Shown here: in pieces, positions 7,462-16,021 of the stretch
Numbering within the stretch: position 1 is the stretch's first letter
How the letters are laid out: every line of letters begins with the position of its first letter
Origin: Sporolactobacillus sp. CQH2019
GTDB taxonomy: Bacteria > Bacillota > Bacilli > Bacillales > Sporolactobacillaceae
Assembly (NCBI RefSeq): GCF_028765345.1
Contig: NZ_JARAJZ010000006.1
Coordinates: 204,861-268,860 of the forward strand
Direction: 5' to 3'
DNA: 64,000 nt
Notes under the pieces: model-generated
What the model was told of the DNA's origin: nothing
What the model saw: only the letters and a program-made list of their open reading frames with translations
Databases searched by the model: none
Position numbers and translations under genes: made by a program

Positions 7462-8829
7462 ATGAATCAAATTGGCGATGGTCAAATTAAAAAAGACGAC
7501 CAGCATTATGTGCTGCATGCCTGGACAAAGCAAAAAAATATTCATTCGAAATTGATCAAAAAAGGCGAGGGTATTTTTTTCTGGGATGAGTCGGGCAAAA
7601 AATATTATGACATGTGCTCGCAACTTGTTTACTTGAATGTCGGGCATAATCATCCAAAGCTGATGGAAGAATTCAGGCACATTGGTGAAATTCCGCTGGC
7701 GGCGCCGGGCTTTGCCACCGCATCCAAGTCGGAATTGGCACGCAAAATCATTGAAGCAGCTCCTAAAAATATGGCTAAGGTATTCTTTACAAATGGAGGT
7801 GCGGATTCGAATGATCATGCGGTAAAAATCGCGCGCATGGCGACCGGCCGTTATAAAATATTCTCACGTTACCGTTCCTACCACGGAGCAACATTCGGAG
7901 CGGGAAATCTGTCCGGGGAGAGCCGCCGATTTGTTGTGGAACCGGGCATTCCCGGATTTATTAAATTCAATACTCCCTATCTGTACCGCGAGTCGATCGA
8001 TTTTAAAAGCGAAGAAGCGGTTTCGGCTTTTTATTTGGAACAGCTGAACAATCAGATCTTGTATGAAGGGCCGGATTTAATTGCAGCAATTTTCGTGGAG
8101 CCTGTCCCGGGCAGCAACGGTGTGCTTATTCCTCCGAAAGGCTATCTTGAAGGGATACGCAAACTATGCGACAAATATGGCATTCTGATGATCTGTGATG
8201 AAGTCATGTCGGGATTCGGCCGCACCGGCCAAATGTTCGCGGTCGATCACTTTGATTTTGTCCCGGATATCATGACGTTTGCAAAGGGTGTGACGAGCGG
8301 ATACTGCCCGCTCGGCGGTGTCATTGTCAGTGAGAAAGTCGCCCGATATTTTGACGATCATGTCCTGATGACCGGGCTGACCTACAGCGGACATACCGTT
8401 TCAACACAAATCGGCTGTGCGACTCTTGATATCTATAAGGAGGAATACTTGATCGATCATGCTGCGGCAATGGGGGATGTCCTCGCCGAACGTCTGGAAA
8501 AACTGCGCCGCTTTGCTTCGGTTGGCGACGTCCGCCATATCGGGCTGTTCGCGGCCGTGGAACTTGTTAAGGATAAAGCGACAAAAGAGCCTCTCATCGC
8601 TTACGGAATGGACTATGGAAAGGATACGGCCGGGTTGATGCACCGGTTCGTCGGCCTGCTGAGTGAAAATGGCTTCTACACATATTCGCATGAATCCAGT
8701 GTCATGATCGCACCCCCGCTCATCATAACGGAGCGGCAGATCAATGAAGCAATGGATATCTTTGAGAAAGCCCTGGCTCAGTTTGAGAAAAATGATCTGT
8801 TCACGGGTCAGACCGTGATTTCTAAATAA
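7462..8829 (+). CDS. Class III PLP aminotransferase, probable beta-alanine:2-oxoacid aminotransferase
   Basis: A 455-residue fold-type I aminotransferase. Landmarks are FTNGGADSNDHAVK (cofactor phosphate region), SYHGATFGAGNLSG, LMICDEVMSGFGRTG (PLP-binding Asp) and the Schiff-base lysine in TFAKGVTSGYCPLGG. ACAGGAG lies upstream of the ATG. Class III enzymes act on omega-amines including beta-alanine, GABA and taurine. Its position beside a carbamoylase, PreT/PreA and an iron-type dehydrogenase points to beta-alanine to malonate semialdehyde, the role called PydD in an extended pyrimidine pathway that I recall from Lysinibacillus-type bacteria. The dehydrogenase gene follows within 20 bp. 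The substrate is inferred from context. Confidence 0.8.
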   Translation: MNQIGDGQIKKDDQHYVLHAWTKQKNIHSKLIKKGEGIFFWDESGKKYYDMCSQLVYLNVGHNHPKLMEEFRHIGEIPLAAPGFATASKSELARKIIEAAPKNMAKVFFTNGGADSNDHAVKIARMATGRYKIFSRYRSYHGATFGAGNLSGESRRFVVEPGIPGFIKFNTPYLYRESIDFKSEEAVSAFYLEQLNNQILYEGPDLIAAIFVEPVPGSNGVLIPPKGYLEGIRKLCDKYGILMICDEVMSGFGRTGQMFAVDHFDFVPDIMTFAKGVTSGYCPLGGVIVSEKVARYFDDHVLMTGLTYSGHTVSTQIGCATLDIYKEEYLIDHAAAMGDVLAERLEKLRRFASVGDVRHIGLFAAVELVKDKATKEPLIAYGMDYGKDTAGLMHRFVGLLSENGFYTYSHESSVMIAPPLIITERQINEAMDIFEKALAQFEKNDLFTGQTVISK

Positions 8830-8848
8830 AGAATTGGGGATGAATCCG

Positions 8849-10000
8849 ATGGAGAATTTTTTCTACAAACAGCCTGTTCCAATCGACTTTGGCACGGGAA
8901 AGCGGAAAAAACTGCCGGATATTTTAAGTCGGATGAATGTACAACGCGGCATTCTGATCAGCGCGCCGTCCATGGTGCGGACCGGGATTGCGCAGAAAAT
9001 CGCAGATCAATCCGAGGGCAGAATAGTCGCGGTCTTTTCGGAGATCCGGCCCAACCCGACTGTCACCAACACAGATGCTTGTGCGGCGGCCATTCGCGAA
9101 CATCATTGCGGATTTGCCGTCGCTCTTGGCGGCGGAAGTATCATGGACTGCGCGAAAGCTGCCTGTTTCGTTGCCGGAACACCGTACAGCACGGCGGATT
9201 TTCTGTCAAAGGCACGCCCGATCGCGCAACGCGGCATTCCGCTGCTCGCAATGCCGACGACGTCCGGGACAGCCAGCGAAGTGACGGCTGCATCGGTCCT
9301 GACCGACACGGAAAGAGGAGTGAAGGCGCTGCTCGCAAGCGACTATTTCTATCCGGTCTATGCGTTGATTGATCCCGAGCTGACGGTGTCCTGCCCGCCT
9401 CAGGTTACGGCAGCGAGCGGACTCGACGTGCTGGCTCATTCGCTGGAAGCTTACTATGGAAAGAAACATCAACCTTTGACAGACATGGCGGCAGAGCACG
9501 CGGCGTCTCTTGTTTTTCACTATTTGTTAAAGGCATACCACGAGCCCGGAAATATGGAAGCCAGGGAGAAAATGAGTGAGGCTTCAGTGACCGCCGGTCT
9601 GGCATTCAGTCTCACGCAAACTGCTGCCGCGCATGCCTGTTCCTACCCGCTGACTCAGGATTATGGCATTCCTCACGGGGAAGCTTGCGCTTTTACTCTT
9701 CCTTCTTTCTGGAAGCTGAATAGCCGGTTCGGTCCTGAATCCGATCGGCTGAATGCTTTCAGCAGGCGTTTAGGATTTGAGGATTCCGATCGTCTGGCCG
9801 ATCGTATTGACGAAATGAAAAAGGAGATGAGGCTCCGCACAACTTTAGAGGAGGTGGGCATTCTCTCGGAAGCTGATCTGGATGAACTTGTTTCTCATAG
9901 TTTCGCGCCGAACATGAAGAATAATCCGGTGGAGATGACAGAAAACGGTTTGAAGGAAATGTATCGTCAACTGCATTCAAGTCTGGCGCAGCGCAATTAA
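8849..10000 (+). CDS. Iron-containing alcohol dehydrogenase, probable malonate semialdehyde reductase
   Basis: A 383-residue group III alcohol dehydrogenase. GGGSIMDCAKA (NAD(P) binding), AMPTTSGTASEVT, and metal ligands in GLDVLAHSLEAY and HACSYPLTQDYGIPHGEA are all present. ATG 8849 is preferred because GGGGATG lies about 8 nt upstream; TTG 8834 and ATG 8840 are alternatives. The gene sits 19 bp after the aminotransferase. Reduction of malonate semialdehyde to 3-hydroxypropionate would re-oxidise NAD(P)H and remove the toxic aldehyde, the PydE role in the extended pyrimidine pathway. The family also includes butanol and lactaldehyde dehydrogenases, so the substrate rests on context. Confidence 0.78.
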   Translation: MENFFYKQPVPIDFGTGKRKKLPDILSRMNVQRGILISAPSMVRTGIAQKIADQSEGRIVAVFSEIRPNPTVTNTDACAAAIREHHCGFAVALGGGSIMDCAKAACFVAGTPYSTADFLSKARPIAQRGIPLLAMPTTSGTASEVTAASVLTDTERGVKALLASDYFYPVYALIDPELTVSCPPQVTAASGLDVLAHSLEAYYGKKHQPLTDMAAEHAASLVFHYLLKAYHEPGNMEAREKMSEASVTAGLAFSLTQTAAAHACSYPLTQDYGIPHGEACAFTLPSFWKLNSRFGPESDRLNAFSRRLGFEDSDRLADRIDEMKKEMRLRTTLEEVGILSEADLDELVSHSFAPNMKNNPVEMTENGLKEMYRQLHSSLAQRN

Positions 10001-10041
10001 AGGGTTCCTTTGGTGATCGGTTATTTGGAGGAGGCGGAAAC

Positions 10042-11271
10042 GTGCAGCAACAGAAAATAACGATTAATGGAAAAAGACTCAAACAATCTTTGGAGAAATT
10101 TGCGGAATTCGGCCGTACAAGGAATCATGGAGTCACCCGATTATCCCTTTCAAGGGAAGACATTGCCGCCCGAAATTATTTTGTTTCCTGCTGCGAGAAA
10201 ATAGGCATGACGGTAAGTGTTGATGATATGGCCAATATTTATGCGACGATGGCCGGAGAGGAGAACAAACCGCCGATTGTGATGGGTTCGCATTTGGATT
10301 CCGTGGAAAAAGGCGGGCGCTTTGACGGTGTCCTCGGCGTTCTCGCAGCCCTGGAAGTCGGCCGTACGCTTTTTGACCAACGAATGAAACCAAAGATTCC
10401 TTTTACAATCGTTGATTTTACCAATGAGGAAGGTGCCCGGTTTGATCCGGCGATGATGTGTTCAGGGGTCATAACCGGGATGTTCGATAAAGCCGGGATT
10501 CTGAAAAGCAAGGATAGCAGGGGGGTAACATTTGGCGAAGCACTCAAAGCAAGCGGATATGAGGGCAACCGGAGCAACAGGTTAACGGAGGCCTCAGCCT
10601 ATCTGGAAATGCATATCGAGCAGGGACCGATTCTTGAAAGCGAATCTCTGCAGATCGGCATTGTCGAGGGTGTTGTCGGCATGGTCAATTACGAAATTGA
10701 AATTAACGGCGAAGCGGATCATGCCGGAACGACACCAATGAGCATGCGAAAGGACGCACTTTTTGCGGCAGCCGATCTGATTGCGGCACTGCGCCGGTCA
10801 TTGAACCGTTTAGACGGCGGGCTGGTGTATACAATGGGCAGAATGAACGTTTTTCCGAATATCCACACAGTTATTCCGGATAAAGTGCGCTTTACTCTTG
10901 AGGCCAGACACAGGGATCCCGAGGTGGTCGGCCAGGTGGTCAAGATCATTCAGGAGCTTCCCGAATCCATGGGGGGATGCACAATTGCGGCGAAAAAGCT
11001 GTGGGACCGCGAGACGGTCGCTTTTGATCCGGCAATCTGTCGTCAATTAGAAAAATCTGCACAATCTCTGGGATATTCATATAAAAGAATGTACAGCGGT
11101 GCGGGACATGACGCTCAGTACATGGCAAGTCGGGTTCCGACGGCTATGATCTTTGTGCCGAGCGTCAGGGGGAAAAGTCATTGCGAGGAGGAACTGACGT
11201 CGTATGAAGACTGCGTAAAGGGGGTGAATGTAGCGCTGGATACCATTCTGGCCATCCTTTCCGATCAATAA
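10042..11271 (+). CDS. M20-family N-carbamoyl amino acid / N-carbamoyl-beta-alanine amidohydrolase
   Basis: A 409-residue metal-dependent hydrolase of the HyuC / allantoate amidohydrolase / beta-ureidopropionase group. Metal ligands are visible in GSHLDSV, GGRFDGVLGV, TNEEGARF, EMHIEQGP and GAGHDAQYM, and the dimerisation domain starts near GIVEGVVGMVNYE. The GTG start has GGAGGAGG about 8 nt upstream. The enzyme removes the carbamoyl group as CO2 and ammonia. With PreT/PreA in the same cluster the likely substrate is N-carbamoyl-beta-alanine; with HyuA/HyuB it could also be an N-carbamoyl amino acid from hydantoins. Allantoate is less likely because no allantoinase gene is present. Confidence 0.82.
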   Translation: MQQQKITINGKRLKQSLEKFAEFGRTRNHGVTRLSLSREDIAARNYFVSCCEKIGMTVSVDDMANIYATMAGEENKPPIVMGSHLDSVEKGGRFDGVLGVLAALEVGRTLFDQRMKPKIPFTIVDFTNEEGARFDPAMMCSGVITGMFDKAGILKSKDSRGVTFGEALKASGYEGNRSNRLTEASAYLEMHIEQGPILESESLQIGIVEGVVGMVNYEIEINGEADHAGTTPMSMRKDALFAAADLIAALRRSLNRLDGGLVYTMGRMNVFPNIHTVIPDKVRFTLEARHRDPEVVGQVVKIIQELPESMGGCTIAAKKLWDRETVAFDPAICRQLEKSAQSLGYSYKRMYSGAGHDAQYMASRVPTAMIFVPSVRGKSHCEEELTSYEDCVKGVNVALDTILAILSDQ

Positions 11272-11316
11272 GGGTGGAAATGAAAGATCGCCTGTTCTTA
11301 CATTTTATATTAGATA

Positions 11317-11340
11317 ATATAGCAGAAAATTCTGCCATAT
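11317..11340. promoter_or_regulatory. AT-rich dyad before the NCS1 permease gene
   Basis: In the 153-bp gap between carbamoylase and permease, GCAGAA (11322-11327) and TTCTGC (11330-11335) form a perfect dyad, extended by ATAT at both ends (11317-11320, 11337-11340). The surrounding AT-rich sequence could hold an internal promoter; no T run marks a terminator. Confidence 0.3.
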
Positions 11341-11424
11341 AAGAAAATAAATATATAATTTTAAAATATTACGAGTTACTTGATGGCTGTTCTGCAACTC
11401 AATTCCAATTAAAGGAGAAATCAC

Positions 11425-12969
11425 ATGATGAAAACACAAGTTGAACGGGATGGAATTGTCACTCTGACGAGTGAAGCTGCAGACAGCCTGAAAGACAGTC
11501 ATTTGTGGAACGATGACTTGCGGCCGACAACACAAGCAGAACATTCATGGGGCGGGATCAACTTTGTCACCTTATGGATTGGCATGTGTCTTGTTATCCC
11601 CTCGTATACGATGGCCAGCGGCCTGATTGCATTGGGCATGAACTGGTGGCAGGCACTGCTCACTATTTTTCTCGGCAACTGTATCGTATTGATCCCGATA
11701 TTACTCAATTCACATGCCGGTACAAAATTTGGGATTCCGTATCCTGTATTTGCAAGATTGTGGTTTGGGTCAAGAGGCGCACACATTCCGACAGTAGCAC
11801 GGGCCATCGTGGCGGCTGGCTGGTTCGGTATCAACACATGGATCGGAACAACGAGTATCGATGCGCTCCTTATGAAAATTTTCCCGGCCTGGCAAAATTT
11901 CGGCCTTCATACAGCTATCGTATTCATTCTTTTTTGGGCGCTTAATGTCGTCGTCGGCATGAGAGGCCCCGAGGGCATTAAGTGGCTTGCCATGATTGCG
12001 ACTCCTATTGTCGGCATTGCTTCGGCCGCATTGTTTATTTGGGCGGTCGCTCACATTGACGGCCTCGGTCCGATTATGACGGCGCCCAGCAAGTTTCGGT
12101 CAACCGGCCAGTTTCTCGCAACCTTCTTTCCTGCGTTAACCGGTGTCATTGCTTTTTGGGCCACACTTGCGCTCAACATTCCTGACTTCGCCCGGCAGGC
12201 AAAGAATCATAAATCGATGATGGTTGCTCAGGCCGTTACACTTCCTTTGACTATGACGATATTTTCTTTTATCGGTATCTTCGTTACGTCGGCAACGGTC
12301 GTCCTGTATGGTCAGGCTTTATGGCAGCCCGTTGATCTGCTCTCACATTTTCCGACCTTTATCGTTTTTCTGGGAGCCGTTGTTATTGTCATTTCCTCAC
12401 TGACTATTAATGTGGGCGCGAATCTCGTCGCTCCGGCACGTGCGGCGGAGAATCTCTGGCCGCGGCATATCACCTTTGCCATTGGCGCAGTCATTACCGG
12501 CTTATTCGCTCTGGTCATGCAGCCTTGGTATCTCATGGCCAACTTTCAAAATTACATTTTCGGTTTTCTCGGCGGATATGGCGCCCTTCTTGGCCCGATT
12601 GACGGAATCGCCATCGCCGATTACTGGATTGTCCGCCGCCGCCATCTAGCGCTGACGGAGCTTTATACAGGAAACGGCCGCTACAGTTATTCTTCCGGGT
12701 TTAACAAAAACAGCGTGTATGCATTGATAGTGGGGATCGTCGTTCCTCTTCTCGGACTATTTATACCGGCCCTTAAGTTTCTGTGGGATAACGCATGGAC
12801 AATCGGCCTGCTGATCGCTGTCGGGGTATACAGTTACCTGATGCGCAGTAACGCCAGTCTCTTGAAGGACGGTGAATATGAGGAGATGACGGTCATCGTG
12901 AATGATGCAGGTTCGGGCAAGCATGCTGCCGTCAATATGGCGAACCAGAGCCCGGAAAATATCGGATAA
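11425..12969 (+). CDS. NCS1-family nucleobase/hydantoin permease
   Basis: A 514-residue integral membrane protein with about 12 hydrophobic segments, of the nucleobase:cation symporter-1 family (PucI, Mhp1, FurE types). The N-terminal motif around LWNDDLRPT, the GMCLVIPSYTMASGL helix, GIPYPVFARLWFG, and the substrate-side segments GWFGINTWIG and LNIPDFARQAKN are family hallmarks. AAAGGAG precedes the ATG. NCS1 carriers import uracil, allantoin or hydantoins with sodium or protons. In this cluster uracil, thymine or a hydantoin is the plausible cargo, supplying PreT/PreA or HyuA/HyuB. Confidence 0.88.
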   Translation: MMKTQVERDGIVTLTSEAADSLKDSHLWNDDLRPTTQAEHSWGGINFVTLWIGMCLVIPSYTMASGLIALGMNWWQALLTIFLGNCIVLIPILLNSHAGTKFGIPYPVFARLWFGSRGAHIPTVARAIVAAGWFGINTWIGTTSIDALLMKIFPAWQNFGLHTAIVFILFWALNVVVGMRGPEGIKWLAMIATPIVGIASAALFIWAVAHIDGLGPIMTAPSKFRSTGQFLATFFPALTGVIAFWATLALNIPDFARQAKNHKSMMVAQAVTLPLTMTIFSFIGIFVTSATVVLYGQALWQPVDLLSHFPTFIVFLGAVVIVISSLTINVGANLVAPARAAENLWPRHITFAIGAVITGLFALVMQPWYLMANFQNYIFGFLGGYGALLGPIDGIAIADYWIVRRRHLALTELYTGNGRYSYSSGFNKNSVYALIVGIVVPLLGLFIPALKFLWDNAWTIGLLIAVGVYSYLMRSNASLLKDGEYEEMTVIVNDAGSGKHAAVNMANQSPENIG

Positions 12970-13021
12970 CGAATGATCCTGCTGCAAACGGCAGATCCAT
13001 TCAATGGAGGTGACGGTCCGG

Positions 13022-14350
13022 ATGGATATAAAGAAAAATTTTGCGGAAATCAGAGCTGATCTAAAGCCGAAAGAAGTTATGGAAGAAGCCAACCGATGCC
13101 TGTTTTGCTATGATGCGCCTTGCACGAAGGCCTGTCCGGCAAATATTAAGGTACCGTCTTTTATCAAAAAAATTGCATCGGGAAATTTAAAGGGCGCAGC
13201 CAAGGTCATTATGGAAGCCAATCCGATGGGGGCGACATGCGCGAGGATTTGCCCGGCAGAGGAGCTGTGCGAAGGCGCCTGTGTTCTGAATGATGCATCG
13301 CTGCCGATCATGATCGGCGATCTGCAGAGGCATGCAACAAATTGGGCAATGAAGAATCGTGAGCCATTGTTTCAGCCGGGAAAACCGCATGGCAAGACGG
13401 CAGCCATTGTCGGAAGCGGACCGGCCGGGCTTTCAGCGGCACGCGAACTGGCCCGGTACGGATTCAAGGTCACAGTCTATGAAAAGAAAGATAAAGCGGG
13501 CGGGCTGGATACTTACGGGATTGTCCCTTTCCGTCTGCCGCGGACAATCCCGCTCTGGGAAGTGGAACAGGTTGAAAACCTTGGAGTGGCGATTCATACG
13601 AATACCGAGGTAGGAAAAGACATGCAGCCGGAAACATTGATCAGCGATTTTGATGTGATTGTTCTGGCGATCGGCCTGTCGGATGTCCCGCTTCTGGGTA
13701 TTCCCGGCGAGGATCTGGATGGTGTCCTTGATGCGATCCAGTTCATTGAAAAAGTGAAGGACGGCCATTTAACCGACCGATTTATCAACAAACGTGCGGC
13801 GGTGATCGGGGCAGGAAATACCGCGATCGACGCCGCTGCATGTCTGAAACGTCTGGGAGCGGCAAATGTCAGTATTGTTTATCGCCGCTCCGAAGCAGAG
13901 ATGACCGCTTATCCGTCCGAGTACGCTTTTGCCAAGCAAGAGGGCATTGAGTTCAAATGGCTCATCCAACCGAAAAGATTCATTGATAATGGGTTGGGAC
14001 ATATTACCGGGATGGAATGTGTGCGGATGAAACTTGCAGATATTGATGCTACCGAAAGACGGCGGCCGGTGGAGTGTGAAAATTCTGAATTCCGTATGGA
14101 CATTGATGTCGTGGTCAGGGCGACCGGCCAATCGCGCTATACGTCGTTAGTAAAAGTATTCGGTATTGAGAATGATCACGGTATTGTTAAGGTGAATCCA
14201 GAAACTTATCAGACATCGAATCCTAAAGTTTACGCCGCGGGGGATGTCATTTTCGGAAATGGAGGCGGCGAAGCGATGGTCGTCGCTGCCGCTGAACAGG
14301 GAAAAAAGACGGCGCGTGCGATCCGAGAACAAATGCTGAGCAGAATTTAA
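13022..14350 (+). CDS. preT: NAD(P)-dependent dihydropyrimidine dehydrogenase, PreT subunit
   Basis: A 442-residue flavoprotein of the glutamate synthase small-subunit type. N-terminal cysteines (C26, C29, C34, C38, and a second set in ATCARICPAEELCEGAC) bind Fe-S clusters. GSGPAGLSAARELA is the FAD site, GAGNTAIDAA the NAD(P) site, and AAGDVIFGNGGGEAMVVA the C-terminal FAD motif. ATG 13022 is chosen over an upstream ATG at 13004 because GGAGGTGA (13006-13013) is correctly spaced. PreT passes electrons from NAD(P)H to PreA, encoded 16 bp downstream. The pair reduces uracil and thymine to dihydropyrimidines. PreT-type subunits also serve other partners, but the adjacent preA settles the role. 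Confidence 0.88.
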   Translation: MDIKKNFAEIRADLKPKEVMEEANRCLFCYDAPCTKACPANIKVPSFIKKIASGNLKGAAKVIMEANPMGATCARICPAEELCEGACVLNDASLPIMIGDLQRHATNWAMKNREPLFQPGKPHGKTAAIVGSGPAGLSAARELARYGFKVTVYEKKDKAGGLDTYGIVPFRLPRTIPLWEVEQVENLGVAIHTNTEVGKDMQPETLISDFDVIVLAIGLSDVPLLGIPGEDLDGVLDAIQFIEKVKDGHLTDRFINKRAAVIGAGNTAIDAAACLKRLGAANVSIVYRRSEAEMTAYPSEYAFAKQEGIEFKWLIQPKRFIDNGLGHITGMECVRMKLADIDATERRRPVECENSEFRMDIDVVVRATGQSRYTSLVKVFGIENDHGIVKVNPETYQTSNPKVYAAGDVIFGNGGGEAMVVAAAEQGKKTARAIREQMLSRI

Positions 14351-14366
14351 GACTGGGGGGATCCTA

Positions 14367-15623
14367 TTGGCAGATTTACGCATTAATTTCGCCGGAATAA
14401 AATCTATGAATCCGTTCTGGCTTGCCTCCGGGCCGCCAACCAATTCCGGCTATCAAGTGCAAAGAGCCTTTGAAGCCGGATGGGGCGGAGCAGTCTGGAA
14501 AACTCTGGGCGATCCGATTGTCAACGTGACTTCCCGGCTTTCTGCGCTTCATTATAACGGCCAGCGGGTTGCGGGTTTTAATAATATCGAGCTGATTACA
14601 GACCGTCCGCTTGACGTCAACCTGCGGGAGATTGCTGAAACAAAAAAGAAGTTTCCCAACCATGTCATCATTGCTTCACTCATGGTTGAACCGGTACGGG
14701 AGAAATGGCATGAAATCGTGAAAAAGGTTGAAGCTGCCGGCGTCGACGGTCTGGAATTAAACTTTGGATGCCCCCATGGCATGGCGGAACGCGGAATGGG
14801 TTCGGCCTCCGGTCAGGTGCCGGAGCTGGTTGAGAAGCAGACCGGCTGGGCGAAAGAAGCTGCTGGAACACCGGTTATCGTAAAATTGACGCCTAATATA
14901 ACGGATATCACAGCTACTGCCTATGCGGCAAGCCGGGGCGGAGCGGACGCCATCAGTCTGATCAACACGATCAACAGTCTGATGGGCATTGATCTCGACA
15001 CTTGGCATACAATCCCGAGCGTGGCCGGGAAAGGAACCCATGGAGGTTACTGCGGCCCGGCGGTCAAACCGATTGCATTGAGCATGGTCGGAGAATGTGC
15101 CCGGCAGACGGATGTCAACATTCCGATTTCAGGCATCGGCGGGATCGGAACCTGGCGGGACGCCGCAGAATTCATGCTGATGGGTGCGACGGGGCTGCAG
15201 GTGTGTACGGCAGCGATGCATCATGGATTCCGTATTGTGGAAGACATGATTGACGGGTTGAATAACTACCTGGATGAAAAGGGACTCGCCTCAGTTATGG
15301 ATCTGGTCGGCCGATCCGTACCCAATTATATGGATTGGGGCGATCTTGATCTGAATTACCGGGTAGTTGCCCGTATTAATCAGGATCAGTGTATCCATTG
15401 CAATAAATGCCACATCGCTTGTGAAGACGGGGCGCATCAATGCATTGAGAGGATCACCGATGAGCATGGCAAGCCTGCACTGAAAGTCCGCGAAGAAGAC
15501 TGTGTCGGCTGCAATCTCTGCTCAATTGTCTGTCCGGTTGACGGGGCGATCGACATGATCGAACAATCGGGGGAAAGGCCGATGACGTGGAATGAACGTC
15601 AGGCACTGCTTAACACTTTATAA
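14367..15623 (+). CDS. preA: NAD(P)-dependent dihydropyrimidine dehydrogenase, PreA subunit
   Basis: A 418-residue protein with an FMN TIM barrel of the dihydroorotate dehydrogenase type followed by two [4Fe-4S] motifs, CIHCNKCHIAC and CVGCNLCSIVCPV. Landmarks are GPPTNSGYQVQRAFEAGWGG, NFGCPHGMAERGMG, KLTPNITDI, NTINSLMG and GIGGIGTWRDAAEF. The TTG start has a GGGGGG site 5 nt upstream. With PreT it forms dihydropyrimidine dehydrogenase, adding hydride and proton to the 5,6 double bond of uracil. After ERGMG the sequence reads SASGQ where, as I remember it, mammalian DPD has LACGQ with the catalytic Cys, so the acid residue may be Ser here. Confidence 0.88.
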   Translation: MADLRINFAGIKSMNPFWLASGPPTNSGYQVQRAFEAGWGGAVWKTLGDPIVNVTSRLSALHYNGQRVAGFNNIELITDRPLDVNLREIAETKKKFPNHVIIASLMVEPVREKWHEIVKKVEAAGVDGLELNFGCPHGMAERGMGSASGQVPELVEKQTGWAKEAAGTPVIVKLTPNITDITATAYAASRGGADAISLINTINSLMGIDLDTWHTIPSVAGKGTHGGYCGPAVKPIALSMVGECARQTDVNIPISGIGGIGTWRDAAEFMLMGATGLQVCTAAMHHGFRIVEDMIDGLNNYLDEKGLASVMDLVGRSVPNYMDWGDLDLNYRVVARINQDQCIHCNKCHIACEDGAHQCIERITDEHGKPALKVREEDCVGCNLCSIVCPVDGAIDMIEQSGERPMTWNERQALLNTL

Positions 15624-15694
15624 GAAGATGCTTGAATGGCCGGCGATTATTTTAGCTTCGGATAAAATTTTATTAACCTGATGAGGTTCGGAAA

Positions 15695-15922
15695 ATGTAT
15701 GAGTACAAAATATTTTTAAAAGAAAAAAAACAAATTGACGAATTAATGGAACAAGATTATCAAATTGTCAGTGTCAAAGAAAATCTTAACGGAGCTCTTA
15801 TTCAGTTCAGACCGGCAGATCGGAAATCTCCCGATCAAGTGAAAGCTCTGCGTATACTCACTCCGGATGCAAGAAAATATTTTACGAATCGGCTGCGTTT
15901 AAAAAGAAAAGTGAAGAGCTGA
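15695..15922 (+). CDS. Small protein of unknown function within the pyrimidine cluster
   Basis: A 75-residue, lysine-rich protein beginning MYEYKIFLKEKKQID and ending with a strongly basic tail (NRLRLKRKVKS). The ATG has GAGG about 9 nt upstream. It lies 71 bp after preA and 99 bp before hyuA in the same direction. No cysteines, membrane segment or known motif is seen. The sequence has good coding character and operon position, so it is probably real. A small accessory or regulatory role is possible, but I do not recognise the family. Confidence 0.55.
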   Translation: MYEYKIFLKEKKQIDELMEQDYQIVSVKENLNGALIQFRPADRKSPDQVKALRILTPDARKYFTNRLRLKRKVKS

Positions 15923-16021
15923 CTGGATATGACGCATTCAGTCATTCTGAAGTTTCTATTATCAGAAATATTAAATGATTTTGCTGATTCAATCATGTGA
16001 ATCGGATGGAGGCAGGATGAT

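Noticed and set aside
10042-11271. Allantoate amidohydrolase in an allantoin pathway
   Set aside because: The family fits, and PucR and NCS1 would suit, but there is no allantoinase or ureidoglycolate gene, whereas PreT/PreA are present, so N-carbamoyl-beta-alanine is the better substrate.
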